Assembly (NCBI GenBank): GCA_937920555.1
Contig: CAKZTM010000006.1
Span: 1-64,000, forward strand
Direction: 5' to 3'
DNA from: an uncultured Paracoccaceae bacterium
GTDB lineage: Bacteria > Pseudomonadota > Alphaproteobacteria > Rhodobacterales > Rhodobacteraceae
Length of the DNA stretch: 64,000 nucleotides
Shown here: positions 52,360-60,651 of the stretch, piece by piece
Layout: every line of letters starts with the position of its first letter
Numbering within the stretch: position 1 is the stretch's first letter
The notes under the pieces: model-generated
The model's database searches: none
What the model saw: only the letters and a program-made list of their open reading frames with translations
What the model was told of the DNA's origin: nothing
Program-made: the position numbers and the translations under genes

Positions 52360-53559
52360 TTAGGTTCCGCCGTCCAAAAGGTTGAGATGCGCAATTAATT
52401 GGCCGTGGTCAGAGGCCAGTTTGTTGTAGGGCGCCTCCGGGTGAGACCCATCCGTGAGGTGATCGTTAAAGACCGCAAGATAGTCCACCTCGGCGACACG
52501 GCCCTGTTCATTGGGGTCGAAATGTCGGCTCAAAAACATCTGATCTATGCTCTCATAGACGCCGCCAAAGGCCGATGTATAGATCATGTCTTTCGCACTT
52601 TTTCGCACGAAAAGCGCTTCTGCCGAGGTGAGTTTAACCGCCTCGATGGCGGCTGTGATGCTCTCGTTTTCAGCGCGCGAATAGCGGTCGTCGCGGTGTT
52701 TTGCGTTGTGCCGCCGCATCCAGCTGTAATTCTTGAACGGGCGCTCGCCAGATACAATCGCTGACACAACGGAGTGTTCACTATCGTTAAAATCACCCAT
52801 CGCCATGACCGGTTTATTGGCGTTAAGATCGGTTAAAATCATGTCTCTGAGCACGACCGCCTCGGCCATGCGCCGGGTGGACGCGCGCAGCTCCCCCATG
52901 GCCCGTCCCAGAGGGTCATATTGGGTCAAATCCGCCTCCGCCGCGAACGGCGCACCGGGTGCGCGAAGGTATTCGCCCAGCTTGGATTTGAAGTGAATAT
53001 TGTAGATCGTGATGTCGGTTCCATGCACAGGAATGACCGCGCGCTGGATGGGTCTTGAGGTGCGGGTGATGGTGAAACTGCCCGCATCGCCGCCGCCCAG
53101 CTCTGGGAATTTGATCTCCAAAGGGTCTTTAAGTACTTGTGTTACAGAGGTTTTTCCGCTGAACCCGAAGCGCGACAATATGGCCAACCCCGGGCGTCTT
53201 TGCCCCGGCTCTCCGTCATTGGCGTTTGGTGCAAAGCGAAGCTGCTCGCGGGTATAGGGGGTGAATTCAAGCCGCCGGAAAATAGCACGTTTTTTGTATT
53301 TTTTGGTCTCGTCCGGCATGACCAACGCGTTCAGGGCAAGGCCCCGGCGATTTGTCTCCTCGATCACTTCCCACAGGGCGGCCTCGTCGAAAATCTCCTG
53401 AAAACATACGACATCCGCATCCAGCTTGAGAAGTTGTCTGGCCAACCAATCGCGTTTCCACGCGAATTCCTCAGGCGTATAACTTTCATATTGGTAATAT
53501 TCATCATCCGAGCCGATGAGGTTCTTGACGTTGAACGTGGCGATTTTGAACTCATTCAT
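52360..53559 (-). CDS. Endonuclease/exonuclease/phosphatase (EEP) family hydrolase
   Basis: DNase I-like fold metal-dependent phosphoesterase. Motifs are FKIATFNVKNLIG (N-terminus), VVCFQEIFDE with the metal-binding Glu, ITIYNIHFKSK, MAMGDFNDSEHS with the Asp/Asn pair, and LASDHGQLIAHL with the C-terminal catalytic Asp-His. No signal peptide. At 399 aa it is larger than ExoIII. The substrate (nucleic acid, phospholipid or sugar phosphate) is unknown. It is the last gene of an operon, overlapping the dehydratase gene by 4 nt. Confidence 0.85.
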   Translation of the reverse strand: MNEFKIATFNVKNLIGSDDEYYQYESYTPEEFAWKRDWLARQLLKLDADVVCFQEIFDEAALWEVIEETNRRGLALNALVMPDETKKYKKRAIFRRLEFTPYTREQLRFAPNANDGEPGQRRPGLAILSRFGFSGKTSVTQVLKDPLEIKFPELGGGDAGSFTITRTSRPIQRAVIPVHGTDITIYNIHFKSKLGEYLRAPGAPFAAEADLTQYDPLGRAMGELRASTRRMAEAVVLRDMILTDLNANKPVMAMGDFNDSEHSVVSAIVSGERPFKNYSWMRRHNAKHRDDRYSRAENESITAAIEAVKLTSAEALFVRKSAKDMIYTSAFGGVYESIDQMFLSRHFDPNEQGRVAEVDYLAVFNDHLTDGSHPEAPYNKLASDHGQLIAHLNLLDGGT

Positions 53560-54515
53560 CGACTTATATCCAGTGCGCGTTGAAAAATGGCGGCATCCAC
53601 ATTGCCACCCGTGGCCACAACAACCACATCTTTTGAACTATCGCTATGAAAAAGAGCCGCCGCAAGGGCCGCCGCGCCGCCGGGCTCGATCACGATCTTG
53701 AGGCGCTCGAACGCGATAGCCATGGCCCGCAGGCACTCATCGTCGCTCACCACGAAGCCCGGACCGCACAACCGCTTGAGAATGGGGAACGTCAGCTCCC
53801 CCGGAGACGGCGTTATGATCGCATCACAAATGGAGCTGGCAGTGGCGTCGTTGGTCTGTACTTCGCCGCTTTCAAGCGAGCGGATAACATCGTCGAACCC
53901 TTCAGGCTCGCAAGGACGCACCCTGAGCGACGGCGCGTCAGCCTCCAATGCCAGCGCAATCCCCGCGGTCAGCCCACCGCCGCCGCAACACACCAAAACA
54001 TCCGCATCTTGCACATCAACCTGACGGGCGATCTCAAGCCCGCAAGTGCCCTGCCCCGCGATCACGTAAGGATTGTCATAGGGCTTGATCAGATGCAGGC
54101 TGCGATCCTGAGCAATCTGCGTACCAATAGCGTCACGGTCCTCGCTTTCGCGGTCATAAAGCACCACCTCTGCGCCCAAGGCGCGGGTGTTTTCCAGCTT
54201 AATGGCCGGCGCATTGGACGGCATAACAATGACGGCAGAAATGCCGTGTTCCTTTGCCGCCAGCGCTACGCCTTGCGCATGATTTCCCGACGAATAAGCA
54301 ATCACGCCCTTGGCGCGAGCCTCCTCGCTTAGTGCGGAGATGGCCGACCAGCCGCCGCGAAACTTGAAGGAGCCCGTGTGCTGCAGGCCTTCCGCCTTCA
54401 CAAACACCCGCCGACCCGCGATGTCATCGATAAATGGCGAGGTTAGGATCGGCGTTGTGCGAACCACCGGCGCGAGCCGCAGGGCCGCCGCACGTATCAT
54501 GGCAATATCGCTCAC
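53556..54515 (-). CDS. PLP-dependent threonine/serine dehydratase-like enzyme
   Basis: Fold type II PLP enzyme acting on a hydroxy-amino acid. The Schiff-base Lys is in HTGSFKFRGGWSAI, the glycine-rich phosphate loop is VCCGGGGLTAGI, and a SSGNHAQGVALAA segment follows the lysine. At 319 aa it lacks the ACT-like regulatory domain of biosynthetic IlvA, so it resembles catabolic TdcB, serine racemase or hydroxyaspartate dehydratase; these cannot be separated by eye. It overlaps its neighbours by 4 nt on each side. Confidence 0.88.
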   Translation of the reverse strand: MSDIAMIRAAALRLAPVVRTTPILTSPFIDDIAGRRVFVKAEGLQHTGSFKFRGGWSAISALSEEARAKGVIAYSSGNHAQGVALAAKEHGISAVIVMPSNAPAIKLENTRALGAEVVLYDRESEDRDAIGTQIAQDRSLHLIKPYDNPYVIAGQGTCGLEIARQVDVQDADVLVCCGGGGLTAGIALALEADAPSLRVRPCEPEGFDDVIRSLESGEVQTNDATASSICDAIITPSPGELTFPILKRLCGPGFVVSDDECLRAMAIAFERLKIVIEPGGAAALAAALFHSDSSKDVVVVATGGNVDAAIFQRALDISR

Positions 54516-55342
54516 AGGTCAACTTTCAACAGCAATGTGCGCAGGGCCGCCAACGCTTCAGGTTCGTCCAAGAACGGGACGTGGCCACGGCCCGGTATGT
54601 CCGTGAATGTCATATCGGGGCGACGCCTTTGCATTTCAGCGGCGGTCTGACCGCTAAGCAAATCAGAGTTTGCACCACGCACCAACGCCAGCGGAAGCCC
54701 GGCAAACGCATCAAAAAGCGGCCACAAATCGGGGCTTGGCTGATCGCGCATCGCCAGCAAAGCATCGCGCAGTTTTGGGTCGTAATTGATCTTCAAGCCA
54801 TCTGGTGTTTCATCCCACCAAAGCCGTGCGCAATCGGCCCAACGCCCGGCTGGTACATTGCTGAACTGACCGGCGTAAAAGTCCGGCAACCCCGCTTCCG
54901 CCTCCGCGTAGGTTTTGTAAGACGGGTTGCGGCCAATATAGTCCATGATCTTGTCCAAACCGGCTTGATCAAGCTCCGGCCCGATATCGTTGAGCAACAC
55001 AGCCGCAAGGCGGTCCTTGGCAGTGGCCGCCAACATCATGGCGATAAGTCCGCCGCGCGACGTGCCCACAATAACCGCCTTGGGCAGGTTCAAATAATCG
55101 AGCAATTCGATGGCGTCGCGCGCTTCCACCGGCACCGAGTACGTGTTGAAATCAGTGTGCTCAGAGGCCCCGCGCCCGCGGTAATCCAACCGGATCAAGC
55201 GCACGTCATGATCCAGCCCATCGGCCATGAAATCAAAATCACCGCTGTTGCGGGTCAAACCGGCAAGGCACAGCACCGGCGTGCCCTCGCCCTCATCGCG
55301 AAACGCCAAAGTCACCCCATCGGAGGTCGTGAAATTGCGCAT
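54512..55342 (-). CDS. Alpha/beta hydrolase
   Basis: Serine hydrolase fold; the nucleophile elbow is VGTSRGG (Ser), an acid lies near FAGLPLALVRGANSDLLS, and the catalytic His is in IPGRGHVPFLDEPEAL. The oxyanion region is LCLAGLTRNSGDF. Length is 276 aa. Substrate unknown. It follows the HAD gene with no gap and overlaps the dehydratase gene. Confidence 0.88.
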   Translation of the reverse strand: MRNFTTSDGVTLAFRDEGEGTPVLCLAGLTRNSGDFDFMADGLDHDVRLIRLDYRGRGASEHTDFNTYSVPVEARDAIELLDYLNLPKAVIVGTSRGGLIAMMLAATAKDRLAAVLLNDIGPELDQAGLDKIMDYIGRNPSYKTYAEAEAGLPDFYAGQFSNVPAGRWADCARLWWDETPDGLKINYDPKLRDALLAMRDQPSPDLWPLFDAFAGLPLALVRGANSDLLSGQTAAEMQRRRPDMTFTDIPGRGHVPFLDEPEALAALRTLLLKVDL

Positions 55343-56029
55343 TTAAAGCCCCCCCGCCAATTGCGGAATGCCGGTCAAATCGGCGGCGATGTGATCGGGT
55401 CTCCACGGCAAGCGGTCCACTGGATCACCGGCCCGGTTGACCCAAAGCGTGGTGAACCCGTAACCTGCCGCCGCCGCTGCGTCCCAGCCATTGGAGGAGA
55501 CAAACAGAACCTCTTTGGGATCGCTTTGAAACCTCTTGCCCACCAGATCATAAACCGATTTGTGGGGCTTGAAGACGCCCACATCCTCGACACTTAGAAC
55601 CGCGTCAAGAAATTCCGCGACACCCGCACTGTCCACAGCACCTTTGAGCATGTCAGGCGAGCCGTTCGACAGTATCGCCGTCGACAGGCCGTCACTTTTG
55701 AGGTCTGCAAGCATGTCGGGAACTTCCGGGTAGGCAGACAGCTCCCAATACAAGGCCAGCAAACGCTCGCGCAGCTCCGGGTCTGTCAGGCCGGTGGCTT
55801 CCAGCGCAAAATCGAGCCCGTCTTGGGTCACATCCCAAAAATCCGTATGCGCATCCGAGACCGCCCGAAGCCATGTGTATTGCAATTGTTTGAGCCGCCA
55901 AATGTTCGCCAATTCGCCAGCCTTTTTGGCCAAAGCCTCCCGGCCCGGCTCGGCGGCAGCAGCGCGCGCCGCAGCGGTCACATCAAAGAGCGTGCCGTAA
56001 GCATCAAACACACAGGTGGTAATTGGCAT
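55343..56029 (-). CDS. Haloacid dehalogenase type II (HAD superfamily)
   Basis: Motif I is VFDAYGTLFDV with nucleophile Asp9; motif II ILSNGSPDML carries Ser; the Lys lies in VGVFKPHKSVYDLV; motif III is FVSSNGWDAAAAAGYGF. This pattern (SSNGWD, then AAxAGxxGF) is that of L-2-haloacid dehalogenases rather than phosphatases. Length is 228 aa. It is the first gene of a four-gene operon ending at 52360. Confidence 0.92.
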   Translation of the reverse strand: MPITTCVFDAYGTLFDVTAAARAAAAEPGREALAKKAGELANIWRLKQLQYTWLRAVSDAHTDFWDVTQDGLDFALEATGLTDPELRERLLALYWELSAYPEVPDMLADLKSDGLSTAILSNGSPDMLKGAVDSAGVAEFLDAVLSVEDVGVFKPHKSVYDLVGKRFQSDPKEVLFVSSNGWDAAAAAGYGFTTLWVNRAGDPVDRLPWRPDHIAADLTGIPQLAGGL

Positions 56030-56112
56030 CGGATATCCTCTTTTCTTTGGCGTAGTTTTGCACAGGCAACCGACGAGGAAAATCGCAAACTTGTAAGGGT
56101 ACAGCCTAGCCT

Positions 56113-57102
56113 TTAGCTATGGGCCTGCTGCTCTTTTGGCGACGCATTTGCGCCGCGCTCGCGGTATGGGGTGGTTTGAAAACTTGCGCGGTAGCATTTG
56201 GAAAAATGCGACGGTGAGGCGAAACCACAAGCAAGTGCCACATTTATGACCGACATATCTGTCTGGAGCAGCAAATTGCGCGCCTTTTTCAGACGCAGCT
56301 CCATGTAATACCGCTTGGGCGACCGGTTCATGTAGCGGCGGAAAAGCCGCTCCAACTGGCGCGTCGACATGGACACGTCGGAGGCCAAAACCGAAGGCGA
56401 GACGGGCTCCTCGATATTTTCCTCCATCAGCTTGATCACTGTGGCGAGTTTTGGGTGCCGCACACCAATCCGGGTCAGGATCGACAGACGCTGCTCATCA
56501 TTTTCCGTGCGAATGGCCGTATAGATAAGCTGATCGGCAACGGTACCTGCAACCTCGGAGCCATGAGCGTTCGCAATCATTTTGAGCATCATATCGGTGG
56601 GCGCTGTCCCGCCGGCCGCCGTAAACCGATTGCCATCGATTGTGAAAATCGTGTGTCGCAGATCGATATTGGGGAAATCCTCGTTCAAACTATCGCGGTT
56701 TTCCCAATGGATCGTACAAGACTTGTGTTCCAGCAAACCGGCCATCGCCAGCGTGTAGGTGCCGGTGCAAATCGCCCCAACGGGCATACCTTTTCGCGAT
56801 TCACGGCGCAGCCATGCCAGCACAGGTTTGCTGCTACCGGCACGCACATCCAGCCCGCTGCACACTACAATTTTCTGGTCCCTTAAGATCGGATCAAGCC
56901 CAAGATCCACATTCACCACAGTCCCGTTTGAGCAGGTGGCGGTGGTTCCGTTTTCTGATGCCAAAGCCCATTTGTAGAGGGTCTTGCCCGAAATACGATT
57001 GGCAACGCGCAAAGGCTCAATGGCAGAGGCAAAGGCCATCATCGAAAAGTCGTTCAAAAGCAGAAAAACGAACTGTTCTGGAGTTTCAGATGCGTCGACC
57101 AT
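56113..57102 (-). CDS. GlxA family transcriptional regulator (DJ-1/PfpI-like domain plus AraC HTH)
   Basis: The N-terminal DJ-1/PfpI-like domain (about 8-190) has the nucleophile-elbow-like segment GAICTGTYTLAMAGLL with Cys. The C-terminal AraC double HTH (about 215-315) reads SVLASDVSMSTRQLERLFRRYMNRSP and ALACGFASPSHFSKCYRASFQTTP. Length is 329 aa. This group often controls glycine betaine, carnitine or amino-acid use. It is upstream of and in the same direction as the HAD operon, 83 bp away. Confidence 0.92.
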   Translation of the reverse strand: MVDASETPEQFVFLLLNDFSMMAFASAIEPLRVANRISGKTLYKWALASENGTTATCSNGTVVNVDLGLDPILRDQKIVVCSGLDVRAGSSKPVLAWLRRESRKGMPVGAICTGTYTLAMAGLLEHKSCTIHWENRDSLNEDFPNIDLRHTIFTIDGNRFTAAGGTAPTDMMLKMIANAHGSEVAGTVADQLIYTAIRTENDEQRLSILTRIGVRHPKLATVIKLMEENIEEPVSPSVLASDVSMSTRQLERLFRRYMNRSPKRYYMELRLKKARNLLLQTDMSVINVALACGFASPSHFSKCYRASFQTTPYRERGANASPKEQQAHS

Positions 57103-57456
57103 ATCAGGGTCCGTGCCGATTTAGATTCACTCCAGCGACTCAATTGGTTTTGCGCGGCAAGGTCAAGTGGCGATCAAGTGATCAGGGCTGCATTTGCGCC
57201 GACGTCACGTAAGCCGTTACGCCAACACCACCGTTGGGTGAAGTGCAACAGACCGCTTTGGCGGGGGCGGCAAAACTCAACGCAACACTGCCGACCGACC
57301 CGCGAGGACGCTGATCATGCACGACAAAGTATGTTTTGCGCCCCGGTGAAAAGGCGGCTTTGTGCCTGCACAAGGATTTCGCTGGTCCCTATGGCCATCC
57401 CTATCGATTCGGCATAGATACAACCCTCACCTGTAACCTCTTTTGGAGTGAGAGAC
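57103..57456. other. 354-bp divergent intergenic region before the DAHP synthase gene
   Basis: Should hold promoters for the GlxA-type regulator and aroG. Short frames lack ribosome binding sites. A pair of TGATCA-like motifs (GATCAAGTGATCA, about 57172-57184) forms a small dyad; I see nothing else of note. Confidence 0.4.
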
Positions 57457-58827
57457 ATGACCTCGGCGTGGAGCAAGAAGACCTGGCGCAATCTTGAGCG
57501 GATCCAGATGCCTGTTTACCGGGACATGGACAAGCTCAATGAGGTTGAGGCGCGCCTTCGGTCCTATCCGCCACTGGTCTTTGCGGGCGAGGCGCGCAAG
57601 CTGACCAAACAGCTGGGCGAAGTTGCCGAGGGCCGTGCGTTTCTGCTGCAGGGCGGCGATTGCGCGGAAAGCTTTGATGAGTTCTCCGCTGACAACATCC
57701 GCGAGACCTATAAAGTGCTTCTCCAGATGGCAGTTGTGCTGACGTTCGGTGCCAAGCGCCCGGTGGTCAAAGTGGGCCGGATGGCAGGTCAATTCGCCAA
57801 GCCGCGCTCTGCTCCGACCGAAACCTCCGAGGGTATCGAGCTGCCCTCCTACCGCGGTGATATTATCAACGAGCTGGCGTTCACGCCCGAGGCGCGTGAG
57901 CCGAACCCTGACAAGATGCTGCGCGCCTACACGCAATCAGCCGCATCGCTGAACCTGCTGCGCGCGTTCAGCCAAGGTGGCTTTGCCGATATCGCGCGGG
58001 TCCATCAGTGGACAACCGGGTTCGCCAATGAGGCGCCCGGAACGGAGCGCTACAAGAAACTCGCAGATAGAATTACAGAATCCCTCGATTTCATGGAAGC
58101 CGCTGGCATTAACGGCAACACAACCAGCGAGCTGCACACGGTCGATTTCTACACGTCTCATGAAGCGTTGCTTTTGGAATATGAAGAGGCGCTGTGCCGC
58201 AAAGACACCACCTCGGGCCATTGGATTGCTGGATCAGGTCATATGATCTGGATTGGCGACCGGACCCGCCAGCCCGATGGCGCCCATATCGAGTTTTGTC
58301 GTGGCGTGATCAATCCAATTGGCCTGAAATGCGGCCCGTCCTTGAAACCGGACGAGCTGATCACATTGATCGACCAATTGAACCCCGACAATATTCCGGG
58401 CCGTTTGACCCTGATCAACCGCTTTGGCGCTGGCAAAGTGGGCGACCACCTGCCGGGGCTGATCCGTGCTGTCGAGCGTGAGGGCAAAAAGGTTGTGTGG
58501 TCCTGCGATCCCATGCATGGCAACACGATCAAAAGCTCGTCGGGCTTCAAGACGCGCCCGTTTGACAGTGTGATGCAAGAGGTCCACGAGTTCTTCAGCA
58601 TTCACAAAGCCGAAGGCACTTATGCAGGCGGCGTGCATTTCGAGATGACCGGCAAAGATGTGACCGAATGCACTGGTGGCATTCATGCGGTGTCTGATGA
58701 AGATCTCAACCTGCGCTACCACACAGCTTGCGATCCACGTCTCAATGCGGCTCAGGCGTTGGAGCTTGCATTCCTCGTTTCCGAGGAACTGCATTCTCGT
58801 CGCGAAGAGCAACGCGCAGCGGTCTAA
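57457..58827 (+). CDS. aroG: Class II 3-deoxy-7-phosphoheptulonate (DAHP) synthase
   Basis: First enzyme of the shikimate pathway, joining PEP and erythrose 4-phosphate. The class II (plant-like) form is shown by [47 protein letters not shown] and [15 protein letters not shown], which carry the metal and phosphate ligands. Length is 456 aa. The ATG at 57457 ([10 protein letters not shown]) lies 8 nt after GGAG and is preferred to the GTG at 57448. serB begins at the next base after its stop. Confidence 0.95.
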   Translation: MTSAWSKKTWRNLERIQMPVYRDMDKLNEVEARLRSYPPLVFAGEARKLTKQLGEVAEGRAFLLQGGDCAESFDEFSADNIRETYKVLLQMAVVLTFGAKRPVVKVGRMAGQFAKPRSAPTETSEGIELPSYRGDIINELAFTPEAREPNPDKMLRAYTQSAASLNLLRAFSQGGFADIARVHQWTTGFANEAPGTERYKKLADRITESLDFMEAAGINGNTTSELHTVDFYTSHEALLLEYEEALCRKDTTSGHWIAGSGHMIWIGDRTRQPDGAHIEFCRGVINPIGLKCGPSLKPDELITLIDQLNPDNIPGRLTLINRFGAGKVGDHLPGLIRAVEREGKKVVWSCDPMHGNTIKSSSGFKTRPFDSVMQEVHEFFSIHKAEGTYAGGVHFEMTGKDVTECTGGIHAVSDEDLNLRYHTACDPRLNAAQALELAFLVSEELHSRREEQRAAV

Positions 58828-59649
58828 ATGCAGCAATTTGCGGTTCTGACGGCCTCATCCGGGATATCGGATGAGGTCATGTCTCAAGCGGTATCGGTTT
58901 TGGACGGACGCCCCAATCGTCTTGGCGCAAATGCCGCTGAGGTGGCCTTTGACGGCGCGCAACCACACCTTTCGCTCCCCGGCATAGATGTGAATTTTAT
59001 CCCGGCTCACAAACGTCAGAAGAGCTTGCTCATTGCGGATATGGACAGCACCATTATCACCGTCGAGTGCATCGATGAACTGGCGGATTTTGCAGGTGTC
59101 AAGCCGCAGGTTTCAGACATTACCGAGCGTGCAATGCGCGGCGAGCTGGACTTTGAAGAGGCTCTGCACGCCCGCGTGGCAATGCTCAAAGGGGTCACAC
59201 GCGACGACATTCAAACCTGTTTTGAGACCCGGGTTCACCTTACCGAGGGCGCGGTCGCGCTTGTGTCACAGATGAACACGCGCGGGATGACGGCACTGGT
59301 ATCTGGTGGGTTCACGGTATTTACACAAAAAGTGGCCGCACAGACCGGGTTTCAGTTCACCCACGCCAATACGCTTTTGTTTGATGGCGACCAGCTCAGC
59401 GGTAAGGTGGGCACGCCTATCGTTCATTCGGGTACAAAATTGGAGGTACTGACGCGGCTGCTGGATGAGCGCGGGCTGCAATTTGACGATGCGATTGCGG
59501 TTGGTGACGGCGCCAATGACGCGCCGATGATCAAAGCTGCGGGACTTGGTGTGGCCTACCAGGCAAAACCGGCACTACGCGAGGTTGCGGATGCGGTTCT
59601 GGATCATTCAGACTTGACCGCCCTATTGGCATTGCAAGGCATCAGCTGA
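58828..59649 (+). CDS. serB: Phosphoserine phosphatase
   Basis: HAD-family enzyme making L-serine from phosphoserine. The catalytic motif is DMDST at 71-75, motif II contains VSGGFT, and motif III/IV is VGDGANDAPMIKAAGLGVAY. The first 60 residues form the small N-terminal region seen in proteobacterial SerB. Length is 273 aa. It starts immediately after the aroG stop, so the two are co-transcribed. Confidence 0.93.
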   Translation: MQQFAVLTASSGISDEVMSQAVSVLDGRPNRLGANAAEVAFDGAQPHLSLPGIDVNFIPAHKRQKSLLIADMDSTIITVECIDELADFAGVKPQVSDITERAMRGELDFEEALHARVAMLKGVTRDDIQTCFETRVHLTEGAVALVSQMNTRGMTALVSGGFTVFTQKVAAQTGFQFTHANTLLFDGDQLSGKVGTPIVHSGTKLEVLTRLLDERGLQFDDAIAVGDGANDAPMIKAAGLGVAYQAKPALREVADAVLDHSDLTALLALQGIS

Positions 59650-59823
59650 ACCACCTGTTGTCACTGCAGGTACAAAATCGCCGTGAAAAAAGAGAACATG
59701 GCTGCGTTCAAAGCGATGGTCGGCAAGAAGGTGGTGATTTTCAAAGCGATACCCATTCTAGGTTATAAGACCTTTTGGATACGTCAATTTGGTTAACAGA
59801 CCGCTAACCAGTCTGTTTCGCGC

Positions 59824-60501
59824 TCATTCAATCAGAAAAATCACATGCACCCTGGCCGATAGGGTGAGCTGTCCTTCGGCTATCGGCACATCCATAGCCT
59901 CCGCGCGGGCCATCGCCATGGGTTGCGGCCGGCTCAAATCGCCGCCTTCCGTGATGGAAATGACAGGCCCAACAGCGATCCCGGCCGTCTGCGCATAGAG
60001 TTCTGCGCGGGCCTTGGCATCCAGAACGGCCTCCCGGCGCGCCTCATCCATAAGCGCGTCAGTCTCGTTGCGATCAAATTGAATCGACTGGATCAGATTT
60101 CCGCCAACTTGCGTCACTTGATCCAAGATGCGGCCCAAATTGGGCAGGTCACGCACGAGCAATGTCACCAGATTTTGGGCGCGGTAGCCCACCACCGTCG
60201 GCGATTTTCCCGGAGTGCGGTTCTCAAAACTTGGAAATAATGAGAGGTTGGTGGTCTGAATATCCTGCAGGGCGACGTTTTCTTTCCCAAGCACGTCCAA
60301 CAAAGCCGCCATAGCCGACGAATTTTGCGCCATGGCCTCTCTGGCCGTCCGCGCATCCGAGCTGACACCAAGGCGCACCCTCGCGATGTCAGGGACGGTC
60401 GTGACTGTTCCCACGCCGGTTACGGAAATCGTATGCTCCGTGTCTTCGGCCCAGACCGGGAAAGCCGTGACGAGAAAAATACCGAAAATTAACCGAAGCA
60501 T
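59824..60501 (-). CDS. SIMPL (DUF541) domain periplasmic protein
   Basis: Secreted protein with signal peptide MLRLIFGIFLVTAFPVWA and a DUF541/SIMPL domain (ISVTGVGTVTTVPDIARVRLGVSS at its start, RDLPNLGRILDQVTQVGGN and ARREAVLDAKARAELYAQTAG later). Homologues include the oxidative-stress-linked E. coli YggE and channel-forming BP26. The ATG at 60501 has AAGGAAG 8 nt upstream; the frame extends 54 codons further without support. Length is 225 aa. Confidence 0.9.
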   Translation of the reverse strand: MLRLIFGIFLVTAFPVWAEDTEHTISVTGVGTVTTVPDIARVRLGVSSDARTAREAMAQNSSAMAALLDVLGKENVALQDIQTTNLSLFPSFENRTPGKSPTVVGYRAQNLVTLLVRDLPNLGRILDQVTQVGGNLIQSIQFDRNETDALMDEARREAVLDAKARAELYAQTAGIAVGPVISITEGGDLSRPQPMAMARAEAMDVPIAEGQLTLSARVHVIFLIE

Positions 60502-60651
60502 GTGATATCTTCCTTCCATGGGAGGTCCGCCACATTTGATCGCCAAGTGCAATAATATTGAACCAATTGGGTCCAACTTTAGCCCCAAAGCATGGTCAAT
60601 TTCTCTACAAAGGCAAGTCTCTCTTGCCCGATTGTGGTGATAGGTATCGGT

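Noticed and set aside
59681..59797. Possible 38-codon gene after serB starting GTG AAA AAA
   Set aside because: No ribosome binding site and no recognisable product; open frame of this size is expected by chance.
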